From the NCBI RefSeq assembly GCF_014648475.1, contig NZ_BMRE01000011.1:62001-126000 (forward strand): a DNA stretch of 64,000 nucleotides. Direction: 5' to 3'. The notes under the pieces are model-generated. The model was given only the letters and a program-made list of their open reading frames with translations. It did no database searches and had not been told where the DNA came from. Shown here piece after piece: positions 54,153 through 62,660 of this stretch (position 1 is the stretch's first letter; the number at the start of each line of letters is the position of its first letter). A program made the translations under genes and the position numbers. The stretch comes from Lentzea flava (GTDB lineage: Bacteria > Actinomycetota > Actinomycetes > Mycobacteriales > Pseudonocardiaceae).

Positions 54153-55085
54153 TCACGACTCGGTCAGCAGTTCCCTCGTTCGGTCTACGTCTCGGTGCAT
54201 CTGCTCGAGAAGGGCCTCGACGGAGTCGAACTTGACCATCTCGCGCAGCCGGTCGACGAAGTCCACCGAGACCCGCTGCCCGTAGTAGTCCTCGTCCACG
54301 TCCAGCACGAACGCCTCGACCCGCCGCTCCCGCCCGGAGAACGTCGGGTTCGTCCCCACGCTCACCGCGGCCTTGAGCTTCTTCCCCCTGGAGTCGGTGA
54401 ACCAGCACGCGTAGATACCGTCAGCCGGAACGGCGGCGAACTTCGGCGTCGACAGGTTGGCGGTCGGGAACCCCAGGTCCTTCCCGCGCCCGTCGCCGCG
54501 CACGACGATGCCCTCGAGCCGGTGCGGCCGGCCCAGCGCCTCTGCCGCCGCCTTGACGTCCCCGGCGTCGATGCACGCCCGGACGTAGGTCGACGAGTAG
54601 GTCACCTCGTCAGCGGACACCAGATCAGCCCCCTCGGTCACGAATCCGAACCGCTGCCCGAGCCGGCGCAGCAGTGCGACGTTACCCGCCGCCTTGTGCC
54701 CGAAGGTGAAGTTCTCACCAACGACGACAGCCGCCGCGTGCAGCTTCTCGACCAGCACCTCGTGCACGAACTCGTCCGCGGGCATCCTGCTGGTCTCCAG
54801 GCTGAACGGCACCACGACGAAGTGGTCGATGCCGAGCTCCTCGACCAGCTCCGCCCTGCGCCGCAACGTGGTGAGCTGCGCGGGGTGGCTGCCCGGCCGG
54901 ACCACCTCGGACGGGTGGGGGTCGAAGGTCATCAGCACGCTCGGCAGCCCGCGCTGCTCCGCGAGGGCCACCGCCCGCCCGATGAGGGCCTGGTGACCTT
55001 TGTGGACACCGTCGAACACGCCAATCGTCACGACGCAGCGGCCCCAGCCGCCGGGAAGGTGATCTAGTCCGCGCCAGCGTTGCAC
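54153..55085 (-). CDS. ribF: bifunctional riboflavin kinase/FAD synthetase
   Basis: 310 residues. N-terminal FMN adenylyltransferase: VVTIGVFDGVHKGHQALIGR (HxGH-type), MTFDPHPSEVV, VGENFTFGHKAAGNV, SSTYVRACI. C-terminal riboflavin kinase: RPHRLEGIVVRGDGRGKDLG then FPTANLS, GIYACWF, NPTFSG and EAFVLD. Start GTG 55085, with the frame open but unsupported upstream. In actinobacteria ribF normally follows truB; here a 76-residue gene lies between. Confidence 0.97.
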   Translation of the reverse strand: MQRWRGLDHLPGGWGRCVVTIGVFDGVHKGHQALIGRAVALAEQRGLPSVLMTFDPHPSEVVRPGSHPAQLTTLRRRAELVEELGIDHFVVVPFSLETSRMPADEFVHEVLVEKLHAAAVVVGENFTFGHKAAGNVALLRRLGQRFGFVTEGADLVSADEVTYSSTYVRACIDAGDVKAAAEALGRPHRLEGIVVRGDGRGKDLGFPTANLSTPKFAAVPADGIYACWFTDSRGKKLKAAVSVGTNPTFSGRERRVEAFVLDVDEDYYGQRVSVDFVDRLREMVKFDSVEALLEQMHRDVDRTRELLTES

Positions 55086-55134
55086 GGTGATCAGCCTACG
55101 TCCGTGACGGGTGCCACTGCGATCGCACTTCGGT

Positions 55135-55365
55135 TCACCAACCGGTGAGGAAGTCCAGCACGTCGGCGACCAAGTCGTCGTCGTCCTCGCGGGCCTGCGC
55201 ACGCATATCGAGCATGAGGTCCGTCAGCGCCTTGATCAGGGCGTCGTCCGGCACGCCGGCTTCCCTGCGCGCCACCACGATCGACTCGATCCGGGAGTAG
55301 TCGGCATCGTCGTCGAGCACGGCGAGAACCTGACGCCGCAACTCGTCCGGATCGAACTCGGGCAT
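55135..55365 (-). CDS. small acidic protein of unknown function
   Basis: 76 residues, strongly acidic: FDPDELRRQVLAVLDDDADY, SRIESIVVARREAGVPDDAL, QAREDDDDLVADVLDFLTGW. All-helical by appearance, no signal or membrane segment. ATG 55365. It sits 9 nt after truB and 49 nt before ribF on the same strand, so it is probably part of that operon. No family recognised. Confidence 0.7.
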   Translation of the reverse strand: MPEFDPDELRRQVLAVLDDDADYSRIESIVVARREAGVPDDALIKALTDLMLDMRAQAREDDDDLVADVLDFLTGW

Positions 55366-55374
55366 GCGCCGACG

Positions 55375-56262
55375 CTAACCGGCCGGGCTCAGCACCACCA
55401 CGGGTTTGCAGGCGTCGCCCTCGTCCTTCGCCAGCGCGATGACGTGCCCGTCCGGGCCGAACACGCCGTAGGTGCCCTCGAACCCGCCCGCGCGCAGCCG
55501 TTGCCCGTGCGAGAGGGCCGAGGCCTCCCGCGGGTCGATCTCGCGGCGCGGGAACGCCGTCGCGACCGCGGCGTCCAGGTCCAGTGACAGGCTCGGTGTC
55601 TCCTCCAGCTGCTGGAGCGTCTTGGCCACGCGGAGGTCGAACGGGCCGACCCTGGTGCGCCGCAACGCGCCCAGGTGGCCGCCGACGCCCAGAGCCGCGC
55701 CGAGGTCGCGGGCCAGCGCGCGCACGTACGTGCCGGAGGAGCACTCGACCATCACGTCGAGCAGAACGTTCTTGTCCTCGCGGCGCGTGAACAGCACGTC
55801 GAACCGGTGCACGGTCACGGGCCGTGCGGGGATCTCCACCTGTTCACCGGCGCGCACCCGTGCGTAGGCGCGCTTGCCGTCGATCTTCACCGCGGACACG
55901 GCCGACGGCACCTGCTGGATCGGGCCGGTCAGCTTGGCCACCTCGGCGGCGATCGCGTCGTCCTCGACGTGGGAGGCGTCCACAGTGGACAGGACCTCGC
56001 CCTCGGCGTCGTCCGTCGTGGTGGACGCGCCGAGCACGATCGTGGCGAGGTAGGCCTTGCTGTCCAGTGCGAGGTGGCCGAGGAGCTTCGTCGCGCGCTC
56101 GATGCCGAGCACCAGAACGCCGGTCGCCATCGGGTCGAGCGTGCCGGCGTGCCCGACCTTGCGGGTGCCGAGAATCCTGCGCACACGCGCCACCACGTCG
56201 TGCGAAGTCATGCCGTCCGGCTTGTCGACGACGACCAGGCCCGGTGCTACAGAGGTTTTCAC
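55375..56262 (-). CDS. truB: tRNA pseudouridine(55) synthase
   Basis: 295 residues. Catalytic Asp lies in VGHAGTLDPMATGVLVLGIE near residue 42; VVDKPDGMTSHDVVARVRRI is the N-terminal motif, and QQVPSAVSAVKIDGKRAYAR and CSSGTYVRALARDLGAALGV follow. Includes a short C-terminal PUA-like domain. Makes pseudouridine 55 in the T loop of tRNA. ATG 56262. Confidence 0.97.
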   Translation of the reverse strand: MKTSVAPGLVVVDKPDGMTSHDVVARVRRILGTRKVGHAGTLDPMATGVLVLGIERATKLLGHLALDSKAYLATIVLGASTTTDDAEGEVLSTVDASHVEDDAIAAEVAKLTGPIQQVPSAVSAVKIDGKRAYARVRAGEQVEIPARPVTVHRFDVLFTRREDKNVLLDVMVECSSGTYVRALARDLGAALGVGGHLGALRRTRVGPFDLRVAKTLQQLEETPSLSLDLDAAVATAFPRREIDPREASALSHGQRLRAGGFEGTYGVFGPDGHVIALAKDEGDACKPVVVLSPAG

Positions 56263-56273
56263 GGCGCGAAATC

Positions 56274-57650
56274 CTAGGCGACGCGCAGAGCGTCCCAGCG
56301 ACGACGCCGCAACTGCACCGGCACCGTCTCACCACGCTCCTCCGCCGCGAACACCGCCGCACGCGCGCGACGCCACCACACGAGCATCCGCCAGCCACCG
56401 AACGCCAGCACGACAACGCAGAAGCTGAGCGCGACGCGGAACGCCGCCTGCGGGCTCAGGACGTTCTCGAGCAGGTCCAGCAACACGCCGACGCCCAGCG
56501 CCGCCACGGTCACCGCGAGGAAGCCACCGACGTTGACCAGGCCACTGGCCGTGGACTGACGGTGCGAGGGGTTGTAGTCGCGAGCGAGTGCGAACGCCAC
56601 GCCCGAGATCGGGCCGCCCACGGTCAGAACGAGGAACACGACAGCAATGACCTGCACGGGCACGTGACCGCCCGGCCACAGCAGCAGCACACCCCACCCG
56701 GCGAGCGCGAACGCCAGGAACCAGCCCGCGATCGGCATCCGCCACTCGGGGTTGCGAGAGAACAACGCGCCGACGATCGGACTGGACACGATCGCGCCGA
56801 TGACCAGCAATCCGAGCGTGGACGACGCCGCCTTGGCCGACATGCCCTGCGCCTGCACGAGGTACGGGTACCCCCACAACAGACCGATCACCGCAGGCGT
56901 CGACATCGTGCTGAAGTGCGCCCAGAACCCGAGCCGCGTGCCGGGCACGCTCCACGCCTGCCGCACCTTCGGCCAGATCTGACCGAGCGGCACGGCTTCC
57001 GGCTTCGGCGCGGTGAACCCGTCCGGCACGTCGCGCAGCTTGAGGAACGCGATGATCGAGTACCCGGCGGTCACCCCGCCCGCGATGAGGAACGCCCACG
57101 TCCATCCGATCGAGCCCAGCATGAGCGTCAACGGCACGGTGGCGACGAGGTTGCCGACACCGCCCAACGCGGCCGTGATGGCGACTACGAGCGAGTACTG
57201 CCGTGGCGGGAAGTGCGCGGCCACGATCCGGATCACGCTGATGAACGTCATCGCGTCACCCATGCCCAGCACAGCGCGCGCCGTCAGTCCCAGCGCGTAC
57301 GAGTCCGCGACGGCGAAGAGCAACTGGCCGGTGCCCATGAGCAACGCGGCGAAGGTGAGGATCTTGCGCGGACCGAACCGGTCCACGAGCAGACCGGTGG
57401 GGATCTGCATGAAGGCGTAGACGCCGACCTGCAGCACGGTGAACACACCGAGCTGCGCGGGCCCGAGCCCGAACCGCTCACTCGCCTCCAGCCCGGCGAC
57501 GCCGAGCGTGGTGCGGTGGAAGACGGCGGCGAAGTAGACGAAAACGGCGGTGGTCCAGATCAGCCACGAGGTACGGGTGGCGCTGCCAAATTCATTTTGG
57601 CGGACCGACGGCAAGACGGCACTCTCCCCAGGTCGGAGGCGGGCAGACAT
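56274..57650 (-). CDS. MFS transporter
   Basis: 458 residues, about twelve membrane helices in two halves. The MFS loop 2-3 signature is FMQIPTGLLVDRFGPRKILT, and AVLGMGDAMTFISVIRIVAA matches an antiporter-like motif. Half two includes STMSTPAVIGLLWGYPYLVQ and SGVAFALARDYNPSHRQSTA. It is most like metabolite:proton permeases; substrate unknown. ATG 57650. It starts 11 nt upstream of truB, so may be co-transcribed. Confidence 0.9.
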   Translation of the reverse strand: MSARLRPGESAVLPSVRQNEFGSATRTSWLIWTTAVFVYFAAVFHRTTLGVAGLEASERFGLGPAQLGVFTVLQVGVYAFMQIPTGLLVDRFGPRKILTFAALLMGTGQLLFAVADSYALGLTARAVLGMGDAMTFISVIRIVAAHFPPRQYSLVVAITAALGGVGNLVATVPLTLMLGSIGWTWAFLIAGGVTAGYSIIAFLKLRDVPDGFTAPKPEAVPLGQIWPKVRQAWSVPGTRLGFWAHFSTMSTPAVIGLLWGYPYLVQAQGMSAKAASSTLGLLVIGAIVSSPIVGALFSRNPEWRMPIAGWFLAFALAGWGVLLLWPGGHVPVQVIAVVFLVLTVGGPISGVAFALARDYNPSHRQSTASGLVNVGGFLAVTVAALGVGVLLDLLENVLSPQAAFRVALSFCVVVLAFGGWRMLVWWRRARAAVFAAEERGETVPVQLRRRRWDALRVA

Positions 57651-57733
57651 TAGTTACATCGCCTAAACAACCTTCTTGGTAACGATTTCATGCCGTGAGG
57701 TCGGACACAGCGCCCGATCAGGCGGTCCAGGCC

Positions 57734-59035
57734 TCACCTGACCGCGCCCTCGACCGCCCACTCACCCGACCGCGTGCGCCACACCACCGCGACCAGCCGC
57801 AGCACCATGAACGCCGACAACCCGGTCCAGATCCCGGCCAGCCCCCACCCGAACGCGTACGAGGCCCACACCAGCGGCAGGAACCCGATCACCGCCGACC
57901 CGAGCGTCGCCGTCCGCATGAACTTCACGTCGCCCGCACCGAGCAGCACGCCGTCCAACGCGAACACCACGCCCGCGATCGGTTGCAGCGCAACGAAAAA
58001 CCACCAGGCGTGCGGGATTTCCGCCAGCACGCCCGCGTCCGAGGTGAACGCCTGCGGCAAAACCGTTGCCAGCGCGGCGAAAACCACGCCCAGGCCGATG
58101 CCGAAGACCAGGCCGTACCGGGTGACCTGCCACGCGAGTTTCTCGGCCTGCCTGCGGTTCGAAGCACCCAGGGCCGCGCCGACGAGCGACTGGGCCGCGA
58201 TGGCCAGCGAATCCAGCACCAGCGCGAGGAAGGTCCACAGCTGCAACACGACCTGATGCGCGCCCACGGCCGCGACGGAGGTTCGCGCCGCCACCGATGC
58301 CGCGCTGACGAAGCACGCCTGGAACGCCAGGCTCCGCAGCACCAGGTCGCGTCCCATGCCGAGTTGCGCGCGCATGGCGGACCAGTGCGGCGCGAGCGGC
58401 ACGCGCTCGGCGAAGAGCGCCTTGACGAAGAGCCCGGCCGCGAGGAGCTGGGCGACCACGTTGGCGATGGCGGAACCCTCGAGGCCCCAGCCCGCGCCGT
58501 AGACGAGGGCCGGGCAGAGCACCGCGCTGATGCCGTTGCCGATCAGGATGTACTTCAGGGGGCGGCGGGTGTCCTGGACGCCGCGCATCCAGCCGTTGCC
58601 CGCCATCGTCACGAGGATGAAGGGCGCGCCGAACAGCGCGATGCGCACCCACTCCACGGCGGCGTCGGCCACGGCGCCATCGCCGGCGAGCACCTCGGCC
58701 ACCGGCCGCGCGAACAGCTGGCCCAGCAGCACCACCAGCACCCCGGCGGCCAGCGCCAGCCACGTCGCCTGGACGCCCTCCTCCACGGCGTCCGCCCGGC
58801 GGCCGGCACCGTGCAGCCTGGCCGTGCGCGCCGTCGTGCCGTAGGACAGGAACGTCAGCTGCGTCGACACCTGCGTGAGCAGCACACCGCCCAGCGCCAG
58901 CCCCGCCAGCGGCAGGGCCCCGAGGTGCCCGACCACCGCCGTGTCGACGAGCACGTACAACGGCTCGGCCGCCAGCACCCCCAGGGCGGGCACCGCCAGC
59001 CCGATCACCCGCCGCGCGGGAACCCGATCCTCCAC
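57734..59035 (-). CDS. MATE family efflux transporter (DinF-like)
   Basis: 433 residues, about twelve membrane helices. MATE/DinF features: EPLYVLVDTAVVGHLGALPL near the N terminus, GAGRRADAVEEGVQATWLAL, MRGVQDTRRPLKYILIGNGI, and the second-half repeat AVGAHQVVLQLWTFLALVLD then SLAIAAQSLVGAALGASNRR. Na+ or H+-driven export of cationic or lipophilic compounds; DinF homologues are often DNA-damage induced. Start ATG or GTG at 59035. Upstream lies a tandem repeat. Confidence 0.92.
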   Translation of the reverse strand: MEDRVPARRVIGLAVPALGVLAAEPLYVLVDTAVVGHLGALPLAGLALGGVLLTQVSTQLTFLSYGTTARTARLHGAGRRADAVEEGVQATWLALAAGVLVVLLGQLFARPVAEVLAGDGAVADAAVEWVRIALFGAPFILVTMAGNGWMRGVQDTRRPLKYILIGNGISAVLCPALVYGAGWGLEGSAIANVVAQLLAAGLFVKALFAERVPLAPHWSAMRAQLGMGRDLVLRSLAFQACFVSAASVAARTSVAAVGAHQVVLQLWTFLALVLDSLAIAAQSLVGAALGASNRRQAEKLAWQVTRYGLVFGIGLGVVFAALATVLPQAFTSDAGVLAEIPHAWWFFVALQPIAGVVFALDGVLLGAGDVKFMRTATLGSAVIGFLPLVWASYAFGWGLAGIWTGLSAFMVLRLVAVVWRTRSGEWAVEGAVR

Positions 59036-59090
59036 AGCCCGAACCTAGGCGGTCGGGAGGCGTGCTCCATCCCTTTAGCGATGGAAGCCA

Positions 59091-59461
59091 CTCACCTCAC
59101 CGGCCAGCTCCCCGGCACAAGACGCGGCGCCGACCGCCCCAAACACACGGCCACTGCTGACCAAGGCACCAAGCCGCTCACCTCACCAGCCCGCTCCCCG
59201 GCACAAGACGCGGCGCCGACCGCCCCCAAACACACGGCCACTGCTGACCAAGGCACCAAACCGCTCACCTCCCCGGCCCGCTTCGCGACCCAGGACGCGG
59301 GGCCGACCGCCCCGGAACACGCGGCAAAGGCCGACGACGGCACCAAGCCGCTCACGTCACCGGCCCGCTCCCCAGCACAGGAGCGCGGGGCCGACCGCCC
59401 CGAACACGCGGCCACTGATGACCACGGCACCAAGCGATCAGGATTCCCTGGCCCGCTCCCC
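59091..59461. repeat. 87-nt tandem repeat, four and a fraction copies
   Basis: Units begin at 59091, 59177, 59264, 59351 and a degenerate one near 59438. Periods are 86, 87, 87 and 87 nt. Shared text in each: GGACCGACCGCC-like, CACGGCCACT, GACCACGGCACCAAGC and CTCACCTCACC-type words; copies 1 and 2 are nearly identical, copies 3-5 more diverged. Period 87 is a multiple of three, so either strand stays open: on the plus strand as a Pro/Ala/Thr-rich 29-residue unit (KPLTSPARSPAQDAAP), on the minus strand as a more hydrophobic unit (GLVPWSAVAVCLGAVG). Copy 1 lacks one C in a C-run and shifts frame on both strands, so coding is doubtful. With flanks this fills the 495-nt gap 59036-59530, where no other gene is seen. 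Confidence 0.85.
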
Positions 59462-59530
59462 CGCGCGCTTCCTCGTACGCGAGAGGTGCGGTAACAGCGT
59501 TTCAGGACATTCTTCACCCGGTCGAGCTAC

Positions 59531-60664
59531 CTACGCCCGCTGCGGCAGACCGAACACCCGCTCCCGTGCCACCGCCAGAGCCGAGTGCAGGGCTCCCGAG
59601 CGCACGGGGTTGGCCGTGATCTGCGCGAGCTGCACCGGGGTGCGCGGCACCACCAGCTTGCGCAGTTCCGCCGACACCAGATCGCACAACGTCTCGCCGC
59701 CGGCCTGCGCCACCCCGCCCGAGAGCAGCACCAGTTCCGGATCGAGCACACACACCACGTTCGCCAGACCCAGAGCAATCCTACGAGCGAGGTCTGACAG
59801 GAACTCGCGCCCTCCGGTCCCCGCGGTCAGGGCGTGCGCGACGGCCTCCAGACCGGACTCGGCGGAGATGCCGTGAGTCGCGGCCAGCGCCACGATCGCA
59901 TCGCTGTCCACCTGGTCGCCGTAGCGCCCGCCGGGGACCTGCATGGAGTCGATCTCACCGGCACCGCCCGTGACACCGCGCAGCAGCACGCCGTTGACGA
60001 CGACCGCCGAGCCGATCTCGTCGGCTGGCCAGAAGAGCACGAAGTTCCGCACGCCCACGGCCTTGCCGGAGCTCATCTCCTCCAGCGCGGCGAGGTTGAT
60101 GTCGTTCTCGATCGACACCGACGTTCCCAGCAGCTCGCGCAGGGTCGCGGGCAGGTCGACGTCCACCAGCCCCGGCAGGTGCGGCGCAAAGCCGAGGTGA
60201 CCCGACGCGGGATCCACCGCGCCCGGCGTGCCGACGACGACGTGGGACAGCGAGTCCAGGCGCAGTCCTGCCAGGGCCGCCGCCTTCTGCACGGTCTCGC
60301 GGAACGCCTGCAGCGTGTTCTCCTTGGGCATCGGCGCGCTGTGCTCCGACAGCAGCGAGCCCGTGATGTCCGCGATGGCCACGTCGATCAGGTCCGGCGA
60401 CAACGCCACCGCCGCCACGTGCCCGACGCCGCCGTTGACGGCCCACATCTGCGCGCGCGGACCGCGGCCACCGCCGCGCAGGCCCGTGCGGACGACCATG
60501 CCGTCCTCTTCCAGGCGCGCCAGCAACTGCGCCGTCGCGGGCTTGGAGAGGCCGATGACCTCCTCCAGCTCTGCCCGCGTCATCGCGCCGCTGCGCAGCA
60601 ACGTCTCGATGGCCGCCCGGTCGTTGATCTCCCGCAGCAGCCGCGGGCTTCCTGTCCGTGTCAT
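59531..60664 (-). CDS. ROK family transcriptional regulator
   Basis: 377 residues. N-terminal winged helix: IETLLRSGAMTRAELEEVIG then LSKPATAQLLARLEEDGMVV. The rest is a ROK sugar-kinase fold: GHVAAVALSPDLIDVAIADI, VVGTPGAVDPASGHLGFAPH, and the ROK-type LRGVTGGAGEIDSMQVPGGR. The normal Cys-rich zinc motif of ROK kinases is not seen, so it is probably a regulator without kinase activity. Sugar ligand unknown. ATG 60664 overlaps the nrnA stop (ATGA). Confidence 0.9.
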   Translation of the reverse strand: MTRTGSPRLLREINDRAAIETLLRSGAMTRAELEEVIGLSKPATAQLLARLEEDGMVVRTGLRGGGRGPRAQMWAVNGGVGHVAAVALSPDLIDVAIADITGSLLSEHSAPMPKENTLQAFRETVQKAAALAGLRLDSLSHVVVGTPGAVDPASGHLGFAPHLPGLVDVDLPATLRELLGTSVSIENDINLAALEEMSSGKAVGVRNFVLFWPADEIGSAVVVNGVLLRGVTGGAGEIDSMQVPGGRYGDQVDSDAIVALAATHGISAESGLEAVAHALTAGTGGREFLSDLARRIALGLANVVCVLDPELVLLSGGVAQAGGETLCDLVSAELRKLVVPRTPVQLAQITANPVRSGALHSALAVARERVFGLPQRA

Positions 60665-61647
60665 GACCCCACCCGCTCCAACGCGCCCTTGAGCGCCGCG
60701 ACGACCTGCTCCGCGGCCCCGTCGAACGTGAACCCGGCCGCCAGCCGGTGCCCACCACCGCCGAGCACCTGCGCCACCTCACGCACGTCGACCTGACCGA
60801 CGGCCCGCAGCGAGACCGACCAGTACCCAGGTCGCAACTCCTTCAGCACGGCCGCCACCTCAGCCTCGGACGCGGAGCGCACGACGTCGATCACGCTCTC
60901 CACCTCCTCGCTGCGCACGTCCCGCGCGTCGTCCATCCCCACGACCGCGTGCACGAGCCCGAGCCCGCCCGCGGCACGTTCGTCCAGCTCGGCCTTGGCC
61001 AGCACTCGCGACAGCATGCCCAGGTACGCGAACGGATGCGCGTCCATCAACGGCCTCGTCACGCTGTACGCGTCCACTCCGGTCTGCAGCAACCGAGCCG
61101 CCGTCTCGTGCGCCGCGGGCCCTGCCTTGCGAAAGCCCCCCGTGTCGGTGACGAGCCCGGCGTAGATGCACCGCGCGATCGGTTCGTCGACCTCGACGCC
61201 CATCTCGTCGAGCACCCTGAGCGCGATCAGCGCCGTGGCCTCCGCGTGCTCGTCGATGCAGTGCAACGTTCCGTACCGCGTGTTCGACACGTGGTGGTCG
61301 ATGACGATGACGGGTCCCTTCGCCCGCTCGACCCTGGAAGCGAGCGGCCCCAGCCGCTGCAGGCTTCCGGTGTCCATCACCACGAGCAGCTCGGGCTCCT
61401 CCGGCACCTCGTCGCGGTGCACCAGCAGCCCGGCCGTGTCCAGCGCCTTCAACGACTCCGGCACGATCTCCGGCTCACCGAACGCCACGCGCACCGCTGC
61501 TCCGCGCCGGTGCAGCGCGAGCCCCACCGCCAACGCGCTCCCGAGCGTGTCCGCGTCGGGGTTGATGTGACTCAGCAGGGTCACATCATGGGCGTCGGCC
61601 AGTAACCGCGCGGCCTCGGCAATGGTGGTGCTCAGGTCGTCTGCCAC
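60661..61647 (-). CDS. nrnA: bifunctional oligoribonuclease/PAP phosphatase (DHH family)
   Basis: 328 residues. DHH domain: LLSHINPDADTLGSALAVGL (metal-binding DxD), VVMDTGSLQRLG, and VIVIDHHVSNTRYGTLHCID with the DHH triad. DHHA1 domain at the C terminus with GGGGHRLAAGFTFDG. It degrades nanoRNAs and dephosphorylates 3'-phosphoadenosine 5'-phosphate. In actinobacteria the order rbfA-nrnA is conserved. ATG 61647, 104 nt after the rbfA stop. Confidence 0.95.
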   Translation of the reverse strand: MADDLSTTIAEAARLLADAHDVTLLSHINPDADTLGSALAVGLALHRRGAAVRVAFGEPEIVPESLKALDTAGLLVHRDEVPEEPELLVVMDTGSLQRLGPLASRVERAKGPVIVIDHHVSNTRYGTLHCIDEHAEATALIALRVLDEMGVEVDEPIARCIYAGLVTDTGGFRKAGPAAHETAARLLQTGVDAYSVTRPLMDAHPFAYLGMLSRVLAKAELDERAAGGLGLVHAVVGMDDARDVRSEEVESVIDVVRSASEAEVAAVLKELRPGYWSVSLRAVGQVDVREVAQVLGGGGHRLAAGFTFDGAAEQVVAALKGALERVGS

Positions 61648-61751
61648 AGGGAGACGTTAGCTGTTCAGGGTCTCAATGCGCCGCAGGGCACCCACGGACA
61701 AGACCATTTCCACCCCCGGAAGGGACGCGCGGTCGAGCTGCGGGAGCTCTC

Positions 61752-62201
61752 TCAGTCGTCGTCCTCGTCCTCACGAGGTGCCTTGTACGGGTCCGCCTCG
61801 CCGGCGGGCTGAGCCCCCGCAGCCAGTCGCGCCACCTCGGCGTCCGCCGCCTGGGCGCGAGCCAGCAGCTCGTCCATCTTCCGAGCCGCGTCCGGCACGG
61901 TGTCGGTCATGAACGTCAGCGTCGGCGTGAACCGGACGCCGGTCTGCTGTCCGACCATGGACCGCAGCACGCCCTTGGCCTTCTCCAGAGCCGCGGCGGC
62001 CCCGGCGAAATCGGGCTCGGAATCCAGACGCTCACCAAGAACCGTGTAGTAAACGGTCGCGTCGTGCAGATCCCCGGTCACCTTCGTGTCGGTGATGGTG
62101 ACCCTGGCCAGACGCGGATCCTTCACCTCGTGCTCCAGTGCGGAAGCGACGATCTGAGAGATCCGCTTGGCGAGCTTGCGGGCACGTGCCGTGTCGGCCA
62201 C
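61752..62201 (-). CDS. rbfA: 30S ribosome-binding factor A
   Basis: 149 residues. RbfA KH-type domain: [40 protein letters not shown] then [10 protein letters not shown], and [20 protein letters not shown]. The acidic C-terminal tail (residues 115-149) is usual in actinobacteria. Aids 16S rRNA maturation and cold adaptation. Start GTG 62201 with a strong AGGGGAGG upstream; the longer open frame is not used. Confidence 0.97.
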   Translation of the reverse strand: MADTARARKLAKRISQIVASALEHEVKDPRLARVTITDTKVTGDLHDATVYYTVLGERLDSEPDFAGAAAALEKAKGVLRSMVGQQTGVRFTPTLTFMTDTVPDAARKMDELLARAQAADAEVARLAAGAQPAGEADPYKAPREDEDDD

Positions 62202-62292
62202 GAGCCTCCCCTTCCTAGTCGTCCTCCGGCCCGACGAGACGCGTGCGGGTCCGAAGGCAATAAGCACAGTGCGGTTCCAGCCCGGCCGGCAG

Positions 62293-62589
62293 TCAGTCGT
62301 CCTCGGGCCCGACCAACCTGGTGCGTGCTGAAAGCAGTTCCAGTTCAGGACGTCCGGCGACCAGCCTTTCACAGCTGGCCAGCACGTCCCTGACGTGCTC
62401 CAAGTCGGCGGCGACCGCCGCCACGCCGATCAGACTGCGTCGGTGCAGGTCGAGATGACCGGTCTCGGACACAGCGACCTCGAAACGCTTGCGCAGCTCC
62501 GCCACCACAGGGCGAACCACCGAGCGCTTTTCCTTCAACGAGTGGACGTCGCCCAAGAGCACGTCCAGTTCCAGAGCCCCCACGTACAT
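62293..62589 (-). CDS. DUF503 family protein
   Basis: 98 residues. [20 protein letters not shown] then [20 protein letters not shown] is the DUF503 signature. Found between infB and rbfA in most actinobacteria; its function is unknown, perhaps ribosome or tRNA related by context. Start ATG 62589 with GGAGG 8 nt upstream. Preceded by an intrinsic terminator after infB. Confidence 0.95.
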   Translation of the reverse strand: MYVGALELDVLLGDVHSLKEKRSVVRPVVAELRKRFEVAVSETGHLDLHRRSLIGVAAVAADLEHVRDVLASCERLVAGRPELELLSARTRLVGPEDD

Positions 62590-62613
62590 GGGAAAGATCC
62601 TCCAGAGAAAAGA

Positions 62614-62646
62614 GGTGCGGAGCCACCGGATAAATGGCTCCGCACC
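62614..62646 (-). terminator. intrinsic terminator after infB
   Basis: 12-bp stem (GGTGCGGAGCCA at 62614-62625 with TGGCTCCGCACC at 62635-62646), 9-nt loop, followed on the minus strand by CTCTTTTCTC. Starts 14 nt after the infB stop. The best canonical terminator in the window, though the DUF503-rbfA genes downstream still need readthrough or a promoter. Confidence 0.8.
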
Positions 62647-62660
62647 CCCCATCAGACCGC

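Noticed and set aside
59091..59461. CRISPR array
   Set aside because: The whole 87-nt unit repeats, with no unique spacers and no cas genes.
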